A stretch of 64,000 bases of DNA from Fundidesulfovibrio magnetotacticus (GCF_013019105.1 NZ_BLTE01000014.1:62001-126000); one strand, 5' to 3'; counted from the first letter of the stretch, positions 44,268-54,215 are shown. The notes: generated by a model from the sequence alone, not told the origin. A program made the numbers and translations.

Positions 44268-46001
44268 TCAGAGCCTCGCCCGCAGCGCGGAATAGATGAG
44301 CAGACTCTCGCCGCCGTCGTGGACGAAGCGCGTTTCATTGCGGTATTCGGCGCGCGATTCCCACTCCAGGAAGTCCCAGGGTTTCACCAGGATGGATGGC
44401 GAGGCGAACACGAACGGATAGGTGCGGTAGAGGTCGATGCCGCCGCCGCCGTAGAAGCCCAGCTGCAGCCAGCGGGAGGCCTGCCAGGAGGCGTTGAGGG
44501 CCAGCTGGTGGATGGCCTCGTTGGTGGCCAGGGAGATGGGCCGCCCGGAGGTGACGGCGGTGAAGTCCGTGGTTGTGTAGGTGCGCACGGCGGGCTGGAG
44601 GTATTGGAGCACGGCCGGGGAGAACGAGTAGGAGAGCCAGAGTTCCGGCACGTTGAGGAGCTTGCGCGAGAGCGCCGCCGTGAAGCCGAAACGCCTGGCA
44701 TAGGGGGCGCCGTTGTCGATGGTGTAGTGGTTGGCCTGGGCGTCCAGGGTTATGCCGGTCTTTTCCTGGTGGATGTAGTTGAAGGTGAAGCGCGCCAGGT
44801 CGTACGCGCCGGAGCGGGCGGCGGCCTCGGCGGGGTCGTACCAGGGGTTGTTGTGGGCGATCTCGAAGGCCAGGCGCGCGCCCCGGAAGGGGTTGATCCG
44901 GAAGGCCCCGAACTGGCCCACCATGCCGGACGCGCCCTGGAAGGCGCTGACGCCGGCCTCGATCTCCATCTCGTAGGGTCCCAGCCAGATGAGCGAGGTG
45001 CGCACCGCGTCGATGCCCTGGTTGATGGCCCGGCGACCGCCTTGAATCGTCACCCCCGTCAGCACGTCGCTCTGGGTGGTTATGGTTTCGGTGGTGGTGA
45101 TGTTTTCGCCGGTGTCGGGATCCACCGAGGTGGTGGTGATGTCCTGGGTGTTGGTCTGGGCGCCGAAGATGGGCTGGATGGAGCTGCCCTGGCCGAGCTT
45201 GGAGACGTAAATGTGCTCGGCGCGCACCCCCAGGTTGAGCCTGCCGAAAAGGGGCGTTCTGCCGGAGAGCCCGGCGGTGTTGATGGTGGTCTGCCCGGCC
45301 TGATTGTAATACTGGTAGAAGGTTTCGGCGCGCGGCGCCACGCGGGCTCGCAGTTCGTCGGCGAAGCGCCGGTAGCTTTCGTTGTTGGGGTCGATGCTCA
45401 AAGCCACGCCCGCCGCCGAGGCGGCCATGACGGGGTCGCCCATGTCGGCGTGGGCGCTGGCAAGATCGACCTGGATGGAGGCGTCCTTGGGGTTTTCCTG
45501 GGCCAGCTTGTTGAGCAGGAACACGGCCTTCGCGGGCTGGCCGCCCTGGGTATAGGCCCTGGCCTGGAGGCGCTGGATGCGCAGATCCGGCGATTTGGCG
45601 CGCTCCAGCCAGCTCATGGCCGTGGAGGGGTCGTTGTTGTCCAGGAGCAGTTCGGCGAAGTCGGCGATGATTTCCCTGTCGCCGGGAAACTGCCTGGCCA
45701 GATCCATATAGAGCTTCTGGGCCTCGCCGTTTCGTCCCAGGCGGCTGAGGATGCGCGCCTTGGTGAGCACGTGCTGCCTCTCGGGGGCGTCTGGCGGAAC
45801 GTCGAGGGGGCCTTCCTGGGGTTTGGGCTTGGCGTACTGGGGCAGCGTGGGCACGAAGGCCGAGGGGACGCGATCCCCCGGGTCCTTGATGCCCGCGCCC
45901 ACCTGGGCAAGGACGGGGTGCGCCGTGCCGACCGAGAGGCAGGCGGCCAAGAGGCACGCTGCAAGGGCCATGACGCCGTGGGTCGCGGTGCGTGTGTTCA
46001 T
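44268..46001 (-). CDS. Outer-membrane beta-barrel with N-terminal TPRs (PelB C-terminal equivalent)
   Basis: 577 residues with a signal peptide (cleavage probably near residue 32, VLAQ). Residues ~75-215 are TPR-like. From ~240 to the terminal L the sequence alternates like a beta-barrel with many aromatic strand ends (for example WLQLGFYGGGGIDLYRTYPF). In P. aeruginosa the Pel porin is the C-terminal barrel of PelB; here it is a separate gene after the TPR protein, with one base between them. Exports the polymer across the outer membrane. Confidence 0.85.
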   Translation of the reverse strand: MNTRTATHGVMALAACLLAACLSVGTAHPVLAQVGAGIKDPGDRVPSAFVPTLPQYAKPKPQEGPLDVPPDAPERQHVLTKARILSRLGRNGEAQKLYMDLARQFPGDREIIADFAELLLDNNDPSTAMSWLERAKSPDLRIQRLQARAYTQGGQPAKAVFLLNKLAQENPKDASIQVDLASAHADMGDPVMAASAAGVALSIDPNNESYRRFADELRARVAPRAETFYQYYNQAGQTTINTAGLSGRTPLFGRLNLGVRAEHIYVSKLGQGSSIQPIFGAQTNTQDITTTSVDPDTGENITTTETITTQSDVLTGVTIQGGRRAINQGIDAVRTSLIWLGPYEMEIEAGVSAFQGASGMVGQFGAFRINPFRGARLAFEIAHNNPWYDPAEAAARSGAYDLARFTFNYIHQEKTGITLDAQANHYTIDNGAPYARRFGFTAALSRKLLNVPELWLSYSFSPAVLQYLQPAVRTYTTTDFTAVTSGRPISLATNEAIHQLALNASWQASRWLQLGFYGGGGIDLYRTYPFVFASPSILVKPWDFLEWESRAEYRNETRFVHDGGESLLIYSALRARL

Positions 46002-46002
46002 G

Positions 46003-49000
46003 TCAGTTGAGCTTCCCTGTTGGCTGGTTCAAAAGCCGCAGAGCCTTCTTGTATTCCTTGCGGGCCTTGGCTTCGTTGCCGAGCGAGGCCTGGAGTTCCC
46101 CCGCCTGCATGCGGGAGTCCGAATCGTTGGGGTTGATGGTGTTGTGGGCCGTGAGCATCTGGAGCGCCTTCTGGCGGCTTCCCCTCTCGGAGAGCACCGT
46201 GGCCATGCCGCGCATGGCCACGGGATTCTGAGGCTGGGCGGCCAGGGCCTGCTGGTAGATGGCTTCGGCGGTTTCCAGGCGCGCCCCCGCCAGGGCGATT
46301 TCGCCCACGCGCACGAGCATGGGGGCGTTGCCCGCGTATTTGCGCGCAAGGCGGTCGATGAGCTTTCCGGCCTCGGGCTTGGCCCCGGTCTTGTCCAGGG
46401 CCTGGGCCAGGATCAGCTCGCCCTCGTCGTCCAGGGTGCGGGCCTGCACCAGTGGATCGAGCTTTTCAAGGACCGTGCGCCATTGGCCGAGCCCGGCATA
46501 GGCCGTGGCCACGGCGAGGGTCTCCTCGGGGCTGAGCGCGCCTTGCGCTTCCAGATCCCGCGCCAGGACGAGCACTTCCCTGTGCTTGCCCAGGCCGAGG
46601 TATGCCTGGAGCAGGAGGCGCTTCACGGCCGGGGCGGCCGGATTGCGTTCGCGGGCCTTGAGAATCCAGGGCAGGGCCTTGGCGGGTTCCCCCGCGCCCA
46701 GCCAGCAGTCGCCGGTCTGGGCGAGGAATTTTTCGCCGCCGGGCAGAGCCGTCTGGCGTTGGGAGAGCTCGGCGGCCAGGCGGGGCTTGCCGTGCCAGAG
46801 GGCGTACTGCACGCCCAGTCGCAACAGTTCGGGGTCGGAGGGGCTTTTGGCCAGGAGTTCCTGGACGATCTCCAGGGCGGCGAGCCCCTGGCCAGCCGAT
46901 TCCCTGGCCTCGGCCAGGCGCAGAAGTTCCTGCCGGGAGGCCGTGCCCTTGGCCCGGAGCGCTTCGAGCACCTCCACGGCCTGGCTGGGTTTGTTGGTCC
47001 AGGAGTAGATGTCGGCCAGCTGGCGCTGGAGCTGGGGGTTGCGCGGGTCCAGGCGGATGAGTTGTTTGAGGGATGCCTCGGCCTGAGCTGGCCTGTTGGT
47101 CCAGGAGTAGACGTCCACGAGGCGCTTGAGCGCGTCCTGGTCGGCCGGGTCGTGGCGCAGGAGCTCCTGGTAGGCGACTTCGGCCATGTCGAGGTCGGAG
47201 TCGGCCATGGCCAGTTCGGCCAGTTGGCGCACGATGCCCGGGTCGTCCGGCCGGATGGACTTGGCCAGCCCCAGGGCCTCGCGCTGGTCCTGCGTGCGGC
47301 CGGTATACTGCGCCAGTTCCAGCATGCGGGCCACGTCGGCGGCGTCGGCGCTGGCCAGGGCGAGGTCGCGCTGGACGGCGTAAGCCTCCACGGGTTTGTC
47401 CATTTCCAGGAAGAGGTCGGCCACGAGGCGTTGGGTAACGGGGTCCGCGCCCAGGAGGGTCTGCCCGAGGCGGGCGACCTCTTCCATGGATTCGAAGGGT
47501 TTCTCCGTTTCGCGGGCGATGGCGGCCAGTCGCTCGAAGTCCTGGCGCTCCTGGGTGAGCAACAGGCAGCGCTTGGCCATGGCATAGGCGGTGTCGGTGC
47601 GGCCGCGGGCTGCGTCGTTGGTCACCGAGGCGCGCAGCAACTCCACGTCCTTGGGGGAGATGTCCAGGGCCAGGGCCAGGGCCTGCCCCATGGCTTCGGG
47701 GTCGTAGTCCTTGCCGCTTTCCAGGATGGCCTTGAGTGCGGCGGTGGATTCGGCCGGGGGCATGTCCTTGAGGATCTGCGTCAGTTCGGCGGCTTTGCGG
47801 AAATCCTTGAGGGCCAGGGAGAGGCGGGTCTTGGCGGTGAGCAGGTCGGCGTCGCGGATGTTCACCTTGTCGGATTCGCTGGCCACGAGGGCCATGAAGG
47901 GTTCGTCGCCGCTGACGAAGGCCGCGGAAACCACCTGTTTGACGTAGCGCAGGCCTTCGCCGGTGAACCAGGCCAGGCGGTCCATGAGTTCGGCGATGCG
48001 GTCGTAGTTGCCCGAGTCCACGTACTGGGCGATGAGCATGGCCCGGTAGCGTTCCTCGCGGGGGTTGATGGCGGTGAGGCGTTCCAGAGCTGCGGTCTTG
48101 GCCTGGCTCAGGCCCTGCTCCGCGCCCATGTTCAGGAGCGCCACGAGGTTCTGTTCATGACCGGGCGCTGTCTGGACCATGCGCACCATGGCCTCGTCCG
48201 CGTGGTCGGACATGCCTGCCAGGGCGAGCATGTCGAAGATGTCCTTGCGGTAGCCGAAGCCCTCGCCCTTGGCGTCCAGAGCCACGGCAAGGTCCACGGC
48301 CTGGGTGATCTTGCCCGCGCGGAGCAGGGAGCTCAGCATCCTGGTCGCGAAAGGCGAGAGGTCCTGCACGTCGTCGGCCAGGGCGCCTCGGGCCTGGGCG
48401 AAGCCGGAGGCCAGTTCGTAGGTCACGGCGTTGTCGAGGTCGGAGGGTTCGCCCTCCAGAATGGAGTCCGCCAGCTTGACGAGCTGGGGCTGAACGGCGG
48501 CGAAGAAGGGGTTGGCCTCCAGTTCCCTTGGCATTTTTTGTTGCGATTTGAGCCATTTGGCGGAGTAGTGCCCGGCCTGGTCGGTCCGGTCCATGATGGC
48601 GGCCAGGCCTGCCAGCTTGAGGAGCACGTCCTCGCGCTTCGGGTCGCGCTCCACCACGCGTTCCCAGGCGTCGAAGGCCTTGTCCATGTGCTGGGCCCAC
48701 TCCAGGTAGGTGGCGTAGAGCAGGAGCGCGCGGAGGTTGCGCGGCTTGATGACCAGGGCGCGGCGCAGGTCCTCCAGGGCGGGCTCCACCTGGTCGTGCG
48801 CCCAGTGGAGTTCGGACGAGAGCACAAGCAGGTCGAAGTCTCCCGGGTTCTGCTCCAGGGTGGCCTCGAGGTAGCGCTTGCCCTTGATGGGGTCGTCGCT
48901 TTCGAGGTTGAGAAGCACCATTTCCGTGTTGGTTGGGAACAGGAAATAGAGCATTCCCGCAAGGCCCGCGAGGTAGAGCAGACGTTTCCAGGGACTGAGG

Positions 49001-49005
49001 ATCAT
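46003..49005 (-). CDS. Large periplasmic TPR scaffold (PelB N-terminal equivalent)
   Basis: 1000 residues from ATG 49005, which overlaps the preceding stop (ATGA); the longer upstream frame belongs to a shadow of the deacetylase gene. One membrane helix at 9-25 (LYLAGLAGMLYFLFP) anchors it; the rest is near-continuous TPR helices. In P. aeruginosa PelB the TPR part binds PelA and leads the polymer to the barrel. The barrel gene follows one base after the stop, so PelB is in effect two proteins. Confidence 0.87.
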   Translation of the reverse strand: MILSPWKRLLYLAGLAGMLYFLFPTNTEMVLLNLESDDPIKGKRYLEATLEQNPGDFDLLVLSSELHWAHDQVEPALEDLRRALVIKPRNLRALLLYATYLEWAQHMDKAFDAWERVVERDPKREDVLLKLAGLAAIMDRTDQAGHYSAKWLKSQQKMPRELEANPFFAAVQPQLVKLADSILEGEPSDLDNAVTYELASGFAQARGALADDVQDLSPFATRMLSSLLRAGKITQAVDLAVALDAKGEGFGYRKDIFDMLALAGMSDHADEAMVRMVQTAPGHEQNLVALLNMGAEQGLSQAKTAALERLTAINPREERYRAMLIAQYVDSGNYDRIAELMDRLAWFTGEGLRYVKQVVSAAFVSGDEPFMALVASESDKVNIRDADLLTAKTRLSLALKDFRKAAELTQILKDMPPAESTAALKAILESGKDYDPEAMGQALALALDISPKDVELLRASVTNDAARGRTDTAYAMAKRCLLLTQERQDFERLAAIARETEKPFESMEEVARLGQTLLGADPVTQRLVADLFLEMDKPVEAYAVQRDLALASADAADVARMLELAQYTGRTQDQREALGLAKSIRPDDPGIVRQLAELAMADSDLDMAEVAYQELLRHDPADQDALKRLVDVYSWTNRPAQAEASLKQLIRLDPRNPQLQRQLADIYSWTNKPSQAVEVLEALRAKGTASRQELLRLAEARESAGQGLAALEIVQELLAKSPSDPELLRLGVQYALWHGKPRLAAELSQRQTALPGGEKFLAQTGDCWLGAGEPAKALPWILKARERNPAAPAVKRLLLQAYLGLGKHREVLVLARDLEAQGALSPEETLAVATAYAGLGQWRTVLEKLDPLVQARTLDDEGELILAQALDKTGAKPEAGKLIDRLARKYAGNAPMLVRVGEIALAGARLETAEAIYQQALAAQPQNPVAMRGMATVLSERGSRQKALQMLTAHNTINPNDSDSRMQAGELQASLGNEAKARKEYKKALRLLNQPTGKLN

Positions 49006-51158
49006 GGCAGGCGCACCTCCAGGGAGCCGGAGGCGAGGCCTTCCAGGGAGATGACGCCCTCGTTGTCGGCAACGCGGCCCACGGTGCGCCCGTTCAGGGC
49101 CGCGCCGGAGACCCAGTGCATGGCGCCGGGCTTGAGCCCGGCCAGCGAGAGCTTGCCGTTGCGGGTGAAGAATTCGGTGGTGCAGGACAGCAGGCGCTCT
49201 GAGACGGCGAAGTTGCGCACGAAGCCCGAGGCGGTGCGCAGGTGCGGGGGCTGGGCGGGCTTCGCGTCCGGGGGGGCCAGGGCCAGCACGGCGCGGGCCT
49301 TGCCCGGGGCGAGGTGCACGTAGAGCCCCTCGGGCTGGTTGTCGAAGCCCAGGACGTTCTCGCAGCGGGCGAGCAGCGGCAGGGGGCCGTCCTTGGGCAG
49401 GCGCAAGGTGAGGCTCTGGCCGTAGTTTTCCACGGCGAAGGCGTCGGGCCCGAGCTGGGTCATGCGGGTGGCGATCCAATCGTGCATGGACTGGATATAA
49501 GCACTGGTGAACACGGGGGCCACTGGCTGCGCGGCGACCCAGGCGTAGACGTCCTTGAGCGCGTTCAGGCCAGCCAGTTTCTCGGCCGAGAAGGTGTGGT
49601 AGTAGATGTCGATGGGCTTGAGTCTGTGTGGCGAGCCGGTGCGCTTGAAGGTCTCGATGATGTTGCGGTAGCCGTTGAAGGGGCCGCGCCAGAGGTTGGT
49701 GAGGATGTTGTCGTTGGCCTGCCCGATGTGGATCTGGTGGAGGTTGCCCCCCATGTGGCGGTGCAGGGGGCTTACGCCGAAGAGCGAGTCGTGGGCGGGG
49801 TCCCAGAGGGTGTCGCCGCCGTTGATGGCCAGCAGCCCGTTTTCCTGGACGATGGCCTGGTGCTCGGGGAGCGGGTCGCAGGCGCCGCTCCAGAAGAGGA
49901 GGCGGCAGCGTTTGCCCTCGGGCACGAGGTTGTCGTTGACGAAATCGATGGAGCCCTGGATTTCGCGTTCGGCCTCGAAGGTGTAGCCGGGGATGTCGAA
50001 GGCGAAACGGTCGTCGTAGCGGCTCTTGTCCTTGTTGGCGGAGTTCCAGAAGAAGGGGTGGGAGAAGGTGTGGGAGGCGGGCTCCACGTTGGGCAGGGCC
50101 ATGATGTCGCGGGCCGTGTCCATGAGCTTCTCGTTGCCGAAGTAGTCTGGCGAGATCTCGGCCTCGATGACGGAATAGGAGACGGGGAAATCAACCTTGG
50201 AGAGCACGTGCTCGTAGAGGATGTCCGCGCAGGTCCGGGTGCGGTCCAGCTGGTTGGTCCCCGAGAAGCCGTCGGCGTCCACGTGGGAGAAGGCCACGCG
50301 CCTGCCGTTGAGGGTGGTGGGGTCCGGCGCGGGGAGAAGCGGCAGGTCCAGGGCCTTGGAGAGGAAAAGGAAAGGGTTGATGTGCCACTTCTGCTGGTAG
50401 GAAAGGGGGTCTATCCAGTAGGCGAAGTCGTCGCCCAGGATGAGGCCGCCTGCGGCGGAGGTGAACACCACGGGGCTGGGATTCGGCTCCGGGCCGTTCA
50501 CCTTGACGGACACGTGGACCTTCACGTCGGGGCGCAGCGGCACGAGGCGCTCGTAGTGCGGGGGATTGGGCGGATAGCGGCGTTCGTAGCCGGTCATCTC
50601 GGGGTCGAGGTGGTCGAAGCGCAGGCGGCTGGCGTCGCGCAGGCGTCCCGCCTGGTGGGAGACGCCCAGGCGCTCGAAAAGGGCCATGTAGCGGGCGTTG
50701 CGCTCGGGGTCCTCTGAGGATTCGCCCGCGCCCAACGGCCCCAGCACGATGAGCTTGCGGCCCAGGTCCATCTGATGGTGGAGCCATTCGTGGTAGACGT
50801 GGGACTCGAACACTTCCGAGGAGTTGAACGAGACGATGACGGCTCGCACGCCTTCCATGGCCGCGTCGTCGGGCATGGGGCGCGCGGCCACGTCGGCGGC
50901 CAGGGCCACGAGGCCGAAGTAGTTGAGCACGGTCTGGAAGCCGTGGAAGGCCACCGTGTTCACGATAGATTGGCCCGTGGCGCTGTTGTAGAGGATGAGC
51001 ACCTTGCGGTCCACGGGGCGCGGCCACGCCTCCACCTGCGCGGCGGAGGCTTCCCGCGCCGCGCCGATGGCGAGCCAGACCAGAACCGCCAGGACGGCGG
51101 CCAGCCTAGCGGCGCAGCGTGCGCGTGGAGACTCTGTCCAGGGCGACCGTGGCGACAT
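49002..51158 (-). CDS. PelA deacetylase half (reductase-like and polysaccharide deacetylase domains)
   Basis: About 718 residues. A signal peptide or anchor near 20-40 (AVLAVLVWLAIGAA) is followed by an alpha/beta domain (VLILYNSATGQSIVNT) and a deacetylase with the metal/base residues HVDADGFSG and SHTFSHPFF. In P. aeruginosa PelA one chain carries hydrolase and deacetylase; here the hydrolase is the separate upstream gene, which this one overlaps by about 50 bp. Deacetylation makes Pel cationic. Start at ATG 51158 is tentative. Confidence 0.87.
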   Translation of the reverse strand: MSPRSPWTESPRARCAARLAAVLAVLVWLAIGAAREASAAQVEAWPRPVDRKVLILYNSATGQSIVNTVAFHGFQTVLNYFGLVALAADVAARPMPDDAAMEGVRAVIVSFNSSEVFESHVYHEWLHHQMDLGRKLIVLGPLGAGESSEDPERNARYMALFERLGVSHQAGRLRDASRLRFDHLDPEMTGYERRYPPNPPHYERLVPLRPDVKVHVSVKVNGPEPNPSPVVFTSAAGGLILGDDFAYWIDPLSYQQKWHINPFLFLSKALDLPLLPAPDPTTLNGRRVAFSHVDADGFSGTNQLDRTRTCADILYEHVLSKVDFPVSYSVIEAEISPDYFGNEKLMDTARDIMALPNVEPASHTFSHPFFWNSANKDKSRYDDRFAFDIPGYTFEAEREIQGSIDFVNDNLVPEGKRCRLLFWSGACDPLPEHQAIVQENGLLAINGGDTLWDPAHDSLFGVSPLHRHMGGNLHQIHIGQANDNILTNLWRGPFNGYRNIIETFKRTGSPHRLKPIDIYYHTFSAEKLAGLNALKDVYAWVAAQPVAPVFTSAYIQSMHDWIATRMTQLGPDAFAVENYGQSLTLRLPKDGPLPLLARCENVLGFDNQPEGLYVHLAPGKARAVLALAPPDAKPAQPPHLRTASGFVRNFAVSERLLSCTTEFFTRNGKLSLAGLKPGAMHWVSGAALNGRTVGRVADNEGVISLEGLASGSLEVRLP

Positions 51159-51960
51159 ACGGCACCAGTCCGTTTTTTCTCGCGTGGGCGATGGCTTCGT
51201 CGATGCGCTTGGCATCCTTGGGGTCGGCATAGTCGAGGCTCAAAAGCGTCAGGCGCGGGTTGGCCCGCTTTGCGGCCCGGGCGGCTCCCAGGAGTTGATC
51301 GCGGTCGGAGGCGCTGGTGGCCCGGTATTTCTTGGTCTCGAAATCGTAGTCGGAAAAGAGGCACTCCAGCAGGGTGAAGTCGATCTCCGGGGCGAGGCGC
51401 TCCAGGATGGGCGCGGCGCGGTTGACGCAAAGGAGCACGCCCGGGTGTCTGCGGCGGATTTCCCGCACGAACTCCACGGCCGCGTCGATCATGCCCGCGT
51501 GGCGTTCGGGGTCGGTCTGTTCCAGGTGGATGCTGGAGTCCAGGGTGTCCAGGAAGAAACCGTCGTAGCCGCGCTCCAGGATGGGGGGGAGGATGCGCTC
51601 CAGCACGAAGGCGCGCCAGGCGGGATCGCGGATGTCCACGAAGCGGGAGTTCCAGGAGTTGTTCTTGCCCAGCACGAAGGGCTTGTCCTGCACGTCGCCC
51701 CAGAAGCGGCCGTCCATGTCCACCTCGCCCAGGCTGGCGTAGCCCAGGCTCAGGGGGCGGCCCTTGCGTTTGGCTGGCGCGGGCAGGTTGGAGCTTTCCA
51801 GGGCAAGCAGGTCGAAACGCGTGAGGGAGGCGATCGGCTTGGCCCCGTAGTAGCAGGCCCAGGAACGCACGGGCGGCTGCGAGGGCTCGGCGGCGTGCGC
51901 CTGTCCGACGGCGACGAGCGCCAGCAGGAGGGCGAGGAGCGTCAGAACGCGGGCGGGCAT
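51106..51960 (-). CDS. PelA hydrolase half (TM1410/GH114-like glycoside hydrolase)
   Basis: 284 residues with a signal peptide (to about A24). The fold is that of the endo-galactosaminidase part of PelA: WACYYGAKP at the start, GYASLGEVD, then the acidic cluster D138-T-L-D141 (GYDGFFLDTLD) and E199 (FTLLECLFS), which fit the catalytic acidic pair. It trims Pel in the periplasm. As a separate secreted enzyme it may also act outside a PelA complex. pelC-like stop is 10 bases upstream. Confidence 0.88.
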   Translation of the reverse strand: MPARVLTLLALLLALVAVGQAHAAEPSQPPVRSWACYYGAKPIASLTRFDLLALESSNLPAPAKRKGRPLSLGYASLGEVDMDGRFWGDVQDKPFVLGKNNSWNSRFVDIRDPAWRAFVLERILPPILERGYDGFFLDTLDSSIHLEQTDPERHAGMIDAAVEFVREIRRRHPGVLLCVNRAAPILERLAPEIDFTLLECLFSDYDFETKKYRATSASDRDQLLGAARAAKRANPRLTLLSLDYADPKDAKRIDEAIAHARKNGLVPYVATVALDRVSTRTLRR

Positions 51961-51970
51961 GGCGCGGGCG

Positions 51971-52726
51971 TCAGTTGGCGAGGGGCTTTCCGGCGACGCT
52001 CGCGCCGGGTCCGCCGTTGATGGGGGTGGAACCCGAAGATTGCGGCCTGGGCGCGGCGGTTTCCTTTGCCGGTGGCGCGGCCGTCGGCTCCTTGCGGATG
52101 GCCGCCTCGATGTCCGCGGCCATCTGGCGGCAGATGGTCTGGGCCGAACGGCTCAGGGAGTCCTTGCAGAAGAGGTCGCAGCCTCCCACGCGCGAGATGG
52201 TGGCCACCCAGAGCACCTGGCCCGAGGCCACGTCCATCAGACGCAGGGTGATGCCCACGGCGGGCTCCTCGTCGAGGCCGCGCTTGTAACGGAATTCCGT
52301 GACCGCGCCGAAAAGCACGGCGTCCACGAGAAGGTCCTGTCCCAACTGGCGCGCGCGCTGGGTGAGCGCGGCGTCCTCGATGTCCTGGTCCTTGCCGGCC
52401 ATGCGGTTCCACACTTCCGTGTTTTCCAGAAGGCGGAACGACTGCACCGTGCGCAGTTCCGTATAGAGCAGGTCGCTTATGATCTGCCCCGCGCTGGGGT
52501 GCGTGGTCAGGTTGGCAAGGGGCATGATGGCCACCGTGCGCTTGGCGCGCAGGTTGGCCCCCGGAGTCACGTAGACGGAAACGCTCTCGCCAGCGCAGCC
52601 GGAAACCGACAGGACGAAGAGAACAAACAGGACGAGTCCGAGGAGCGGAGATGCTGCCTTCGGAAAGTTCCAATTCGTTCGGGGGAGAGGTGTGCGCGGC
52701 GTTTGATGCAAAGGGGAAGGGGTCAC
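51971..52726 (-). CDS. Outer-membrane lipoprotein, PelC-like
   Basis: 251 residues from a GTG with AGGA about 8 bases upstream. A hydrophobic stretch ends in the lipobox VSGC with Cys44. The mature part begins with a conserved-looking strand (RTVAIMPLANLTTHPSAG) as in PelC and other CsgG/DUF799-type lipoproteins. PelC forms a dodecameric periplasmic ring beneath the PelB barrel. The C-terminal ~45 residues are proline/alanine-rich and beyond the usual PelC length. First gene of the Pel operon; PelC identity rests on position, lipobox and motif, not a full alignment. Confidence 0.75.
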   Translation of the reverse strand: MTPSPLHQTPRTPLPRTNWNFPKAASPLLGLVLFVLFVLSVSGCAGESVSVYVTPGANLRAKRTVAIMPLANLTTHPSAGQIISDLLYTELRTVQSFRLLENTEVWNRMAGKDQDIEDAALTQRARQLGQDLLVDAVLFGAVTEFRYKRGLDEEPAVGITLRLMDVASGQVLWVATISRVGGCDLFCKDSLSRSAQTICRQMAADIEAAIRKEPTAAPPAKETAAPRPQSSGSTPINGGPGASVAGKPLAN

Positions 52727-53129
52727 GGCAGCATCCTCGCTTTGAAATACGTTTAGTTCCTACAATCAATGCGTTCGGTTCACAAGAGGAAAGCACGGCT
52801 GGAAAGGTTTGGATGGTGTTTTTTTTGAGACGTGTGATTGATGGTTTTGTCGTTATTTCGGATTTCCCATAGGCATGTTCAACTGTAGCGTGCCCTGCGA
52901 AGTGTGCGGCATTCGCCTCCCGGTCCGTGACCAGTCGTCATGAGCCGAAACGAATCGCATTGCGGAGAGTTCCGCTCTCACTGCGCCTGTCATGCGCGGT
53001 GTCCCCGCTTTCGTCGCTCTCCGTGAACATATCCCCCGGGAACCCACGGTGACAGGCCTTCGCGCGTGGGCTCTGGACAAGCGGGCGCGATCGGTTACAA
53101 TCACCGGCAAGCCTTGTGATGGAGGAACG
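52727..53129. other. Divergent intergenic region upstream of the Pel operon
   Basis: About 400 bp between the pelC-like and HPPD-like genes. 52735-52870 is AT-richer with a T8 run at 52818-52825; promoters for both directions should be here, but no box pair is convincing (minus-strand TTGTGA with a weak TAGGAA 17 bases on is the best for pel). The rest shows no gene or repeat. Confidence 0.35.
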
Positions 53130-54215
53130 ATGACCCAACATCCCCAAGAGAACGACGCCGCCCTCCTGGCGGCTGTGGAGCAGGTCCGCTCGGGCCGGGA
53201 TAAGGCCGGGCTTCTGGGCCTGACGGCAGGCCTGGAGGCCGTGGTGATCGCCACCGAACCGGACCGCTTCCGCGATGGCGTGCGGGAACTGCTCGAAACC
53301 ACCGGCCATGCGCTTTCGGAGGCCTTCACCACGCGGGAGGGCGATTTTGCAGTGCTCTCCCTGGAGGGCTCCGCCGATCTGGTGGTGCGCACGCGCGCCG
53401 GTTCGGGCAACCCCTTCCGGGAAGCCAACAAGGGGGTCAAAACGGGCGATGTGCCGGGCACACGCCTGGAAACATTCATCTTTCGTTGCGAGGACGTGGA
53501 GCGCTACGTGGGGCTCCAGCAGGCGCGAGGCACGGCCTTCCTGGAGGAAGACCCCTTCGGGAACGCCGGACGGCGCTTCGCCCAGACCGCGCCCTCGCCC
53601 TTCACGGGCAACTCCGTGGGCCTGCTGGAGCGTCGTGACGCCTCCCGGAGCTATGCCCCGGCCGACGCGCGGCCCCTGGACCTCGCGCTGGCGAAAAACG
53701 AAGCGCCCCACCTGGCGCGCATCGGCAGGCTCGACCATGTGGCCACGCGCGTGCGCGCCGAGGAGCGCGACGCCGCCATCCTGGAGTTCATGGGACTCAC
53801 CAGCTACGACTTCGCCTTCGCGGTCTACGTGGAGTTCCTCAATTCCATCACCAACGTGGCGCGGCTGGCCCCGGGCGAATACGCCCAGGTGTTCACCTCC
53901 GGCATCGCGCCCTTCACCACGCCGGAGACTTCCGGCCCCACGGAACTGTTCATCCACAACTACGGCCCGCGCAGCCACCACATGGCCTTCGACACCCGGG
54001 ACATCGAGGACGTTGTGGAGGCCCTCAAAGCCCAGGGCGTGGGCTTTCTCTCCGAACTGGTGGGCTCTCGCGAGGAGGGCCTCAAGCAGATTTTCACCAA
54101 GATGAGCCGCAACACGCTTCTGGTGAACGAATACATTCACCGTTACGACGGTTTCGACGGCTTTTTCACGAAGTCCAACGTGACGCTTTTGACGCAATCG
54201 ACGCTCAACCAGTAA
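53130..54215 (+). CDS. VOC-superfamily dioxygenase, 4-hydroxyphenylpyruvate dioxygenase-like
   Basis: 361 residues, two tandem VOC-type domains. The three iron ligands of HPPD-type enzymes are in place: H203 (RLDHVATRV), a His of H283-H284 (SHHMAFDT), and E334 (LLVNEYIHRY). HPPD converts 4-hydroxyphenylpyruvate with O2 to homogentisate, an odd reaction for an anaerobe, and other tyrosine-degradation genes are absent here, so the substrate may differ. GGAGGA six bases before the ATG. Two small exported proteins follow closely. Confidence 0.78.
   Translation: MTQHPQENDAALLAAVEQVRSGRDKAGLLGLTAGLEAVVIATEPDRFRDGVRELLETTGHALSEAFTTREGDFAVLSLEGSADLVVRTRAGSGNPFREANKGVKTGDVPGTRLETFIFRCEDVERYVGLQQARGTAFLEEDPFGNAGRRFAQTAPSPFTGNSVGLLERRDASRSYAPADARPLDLALAKNEAPHLARIGRLDHVATRVRAEERDAAILEFMGLTSYDFAFAVYVEFLNSITNVARLAPGEYAQVFTSGIAPFTTPETSGPTELFIHNYGPRSHHMAFDTRDIEDVVEALKAQGVGFLSELVGSREEGLKQIFTKMSRNTLLVNEYIHRYDGFDGFFTKSNVTLLTQSTLNQ

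Noticed and set aside
45751-49323. Open frame of 1190 codons on the plus strand opposite the PelB TPR gene
   Set aside because: It is a mirror of the high-GC codon pattern of the minus-strand TPR protein; the translation is rich in Gly, Val, His and Leu without any domain, while the minus strand gives clear TPRs and operon spacing.
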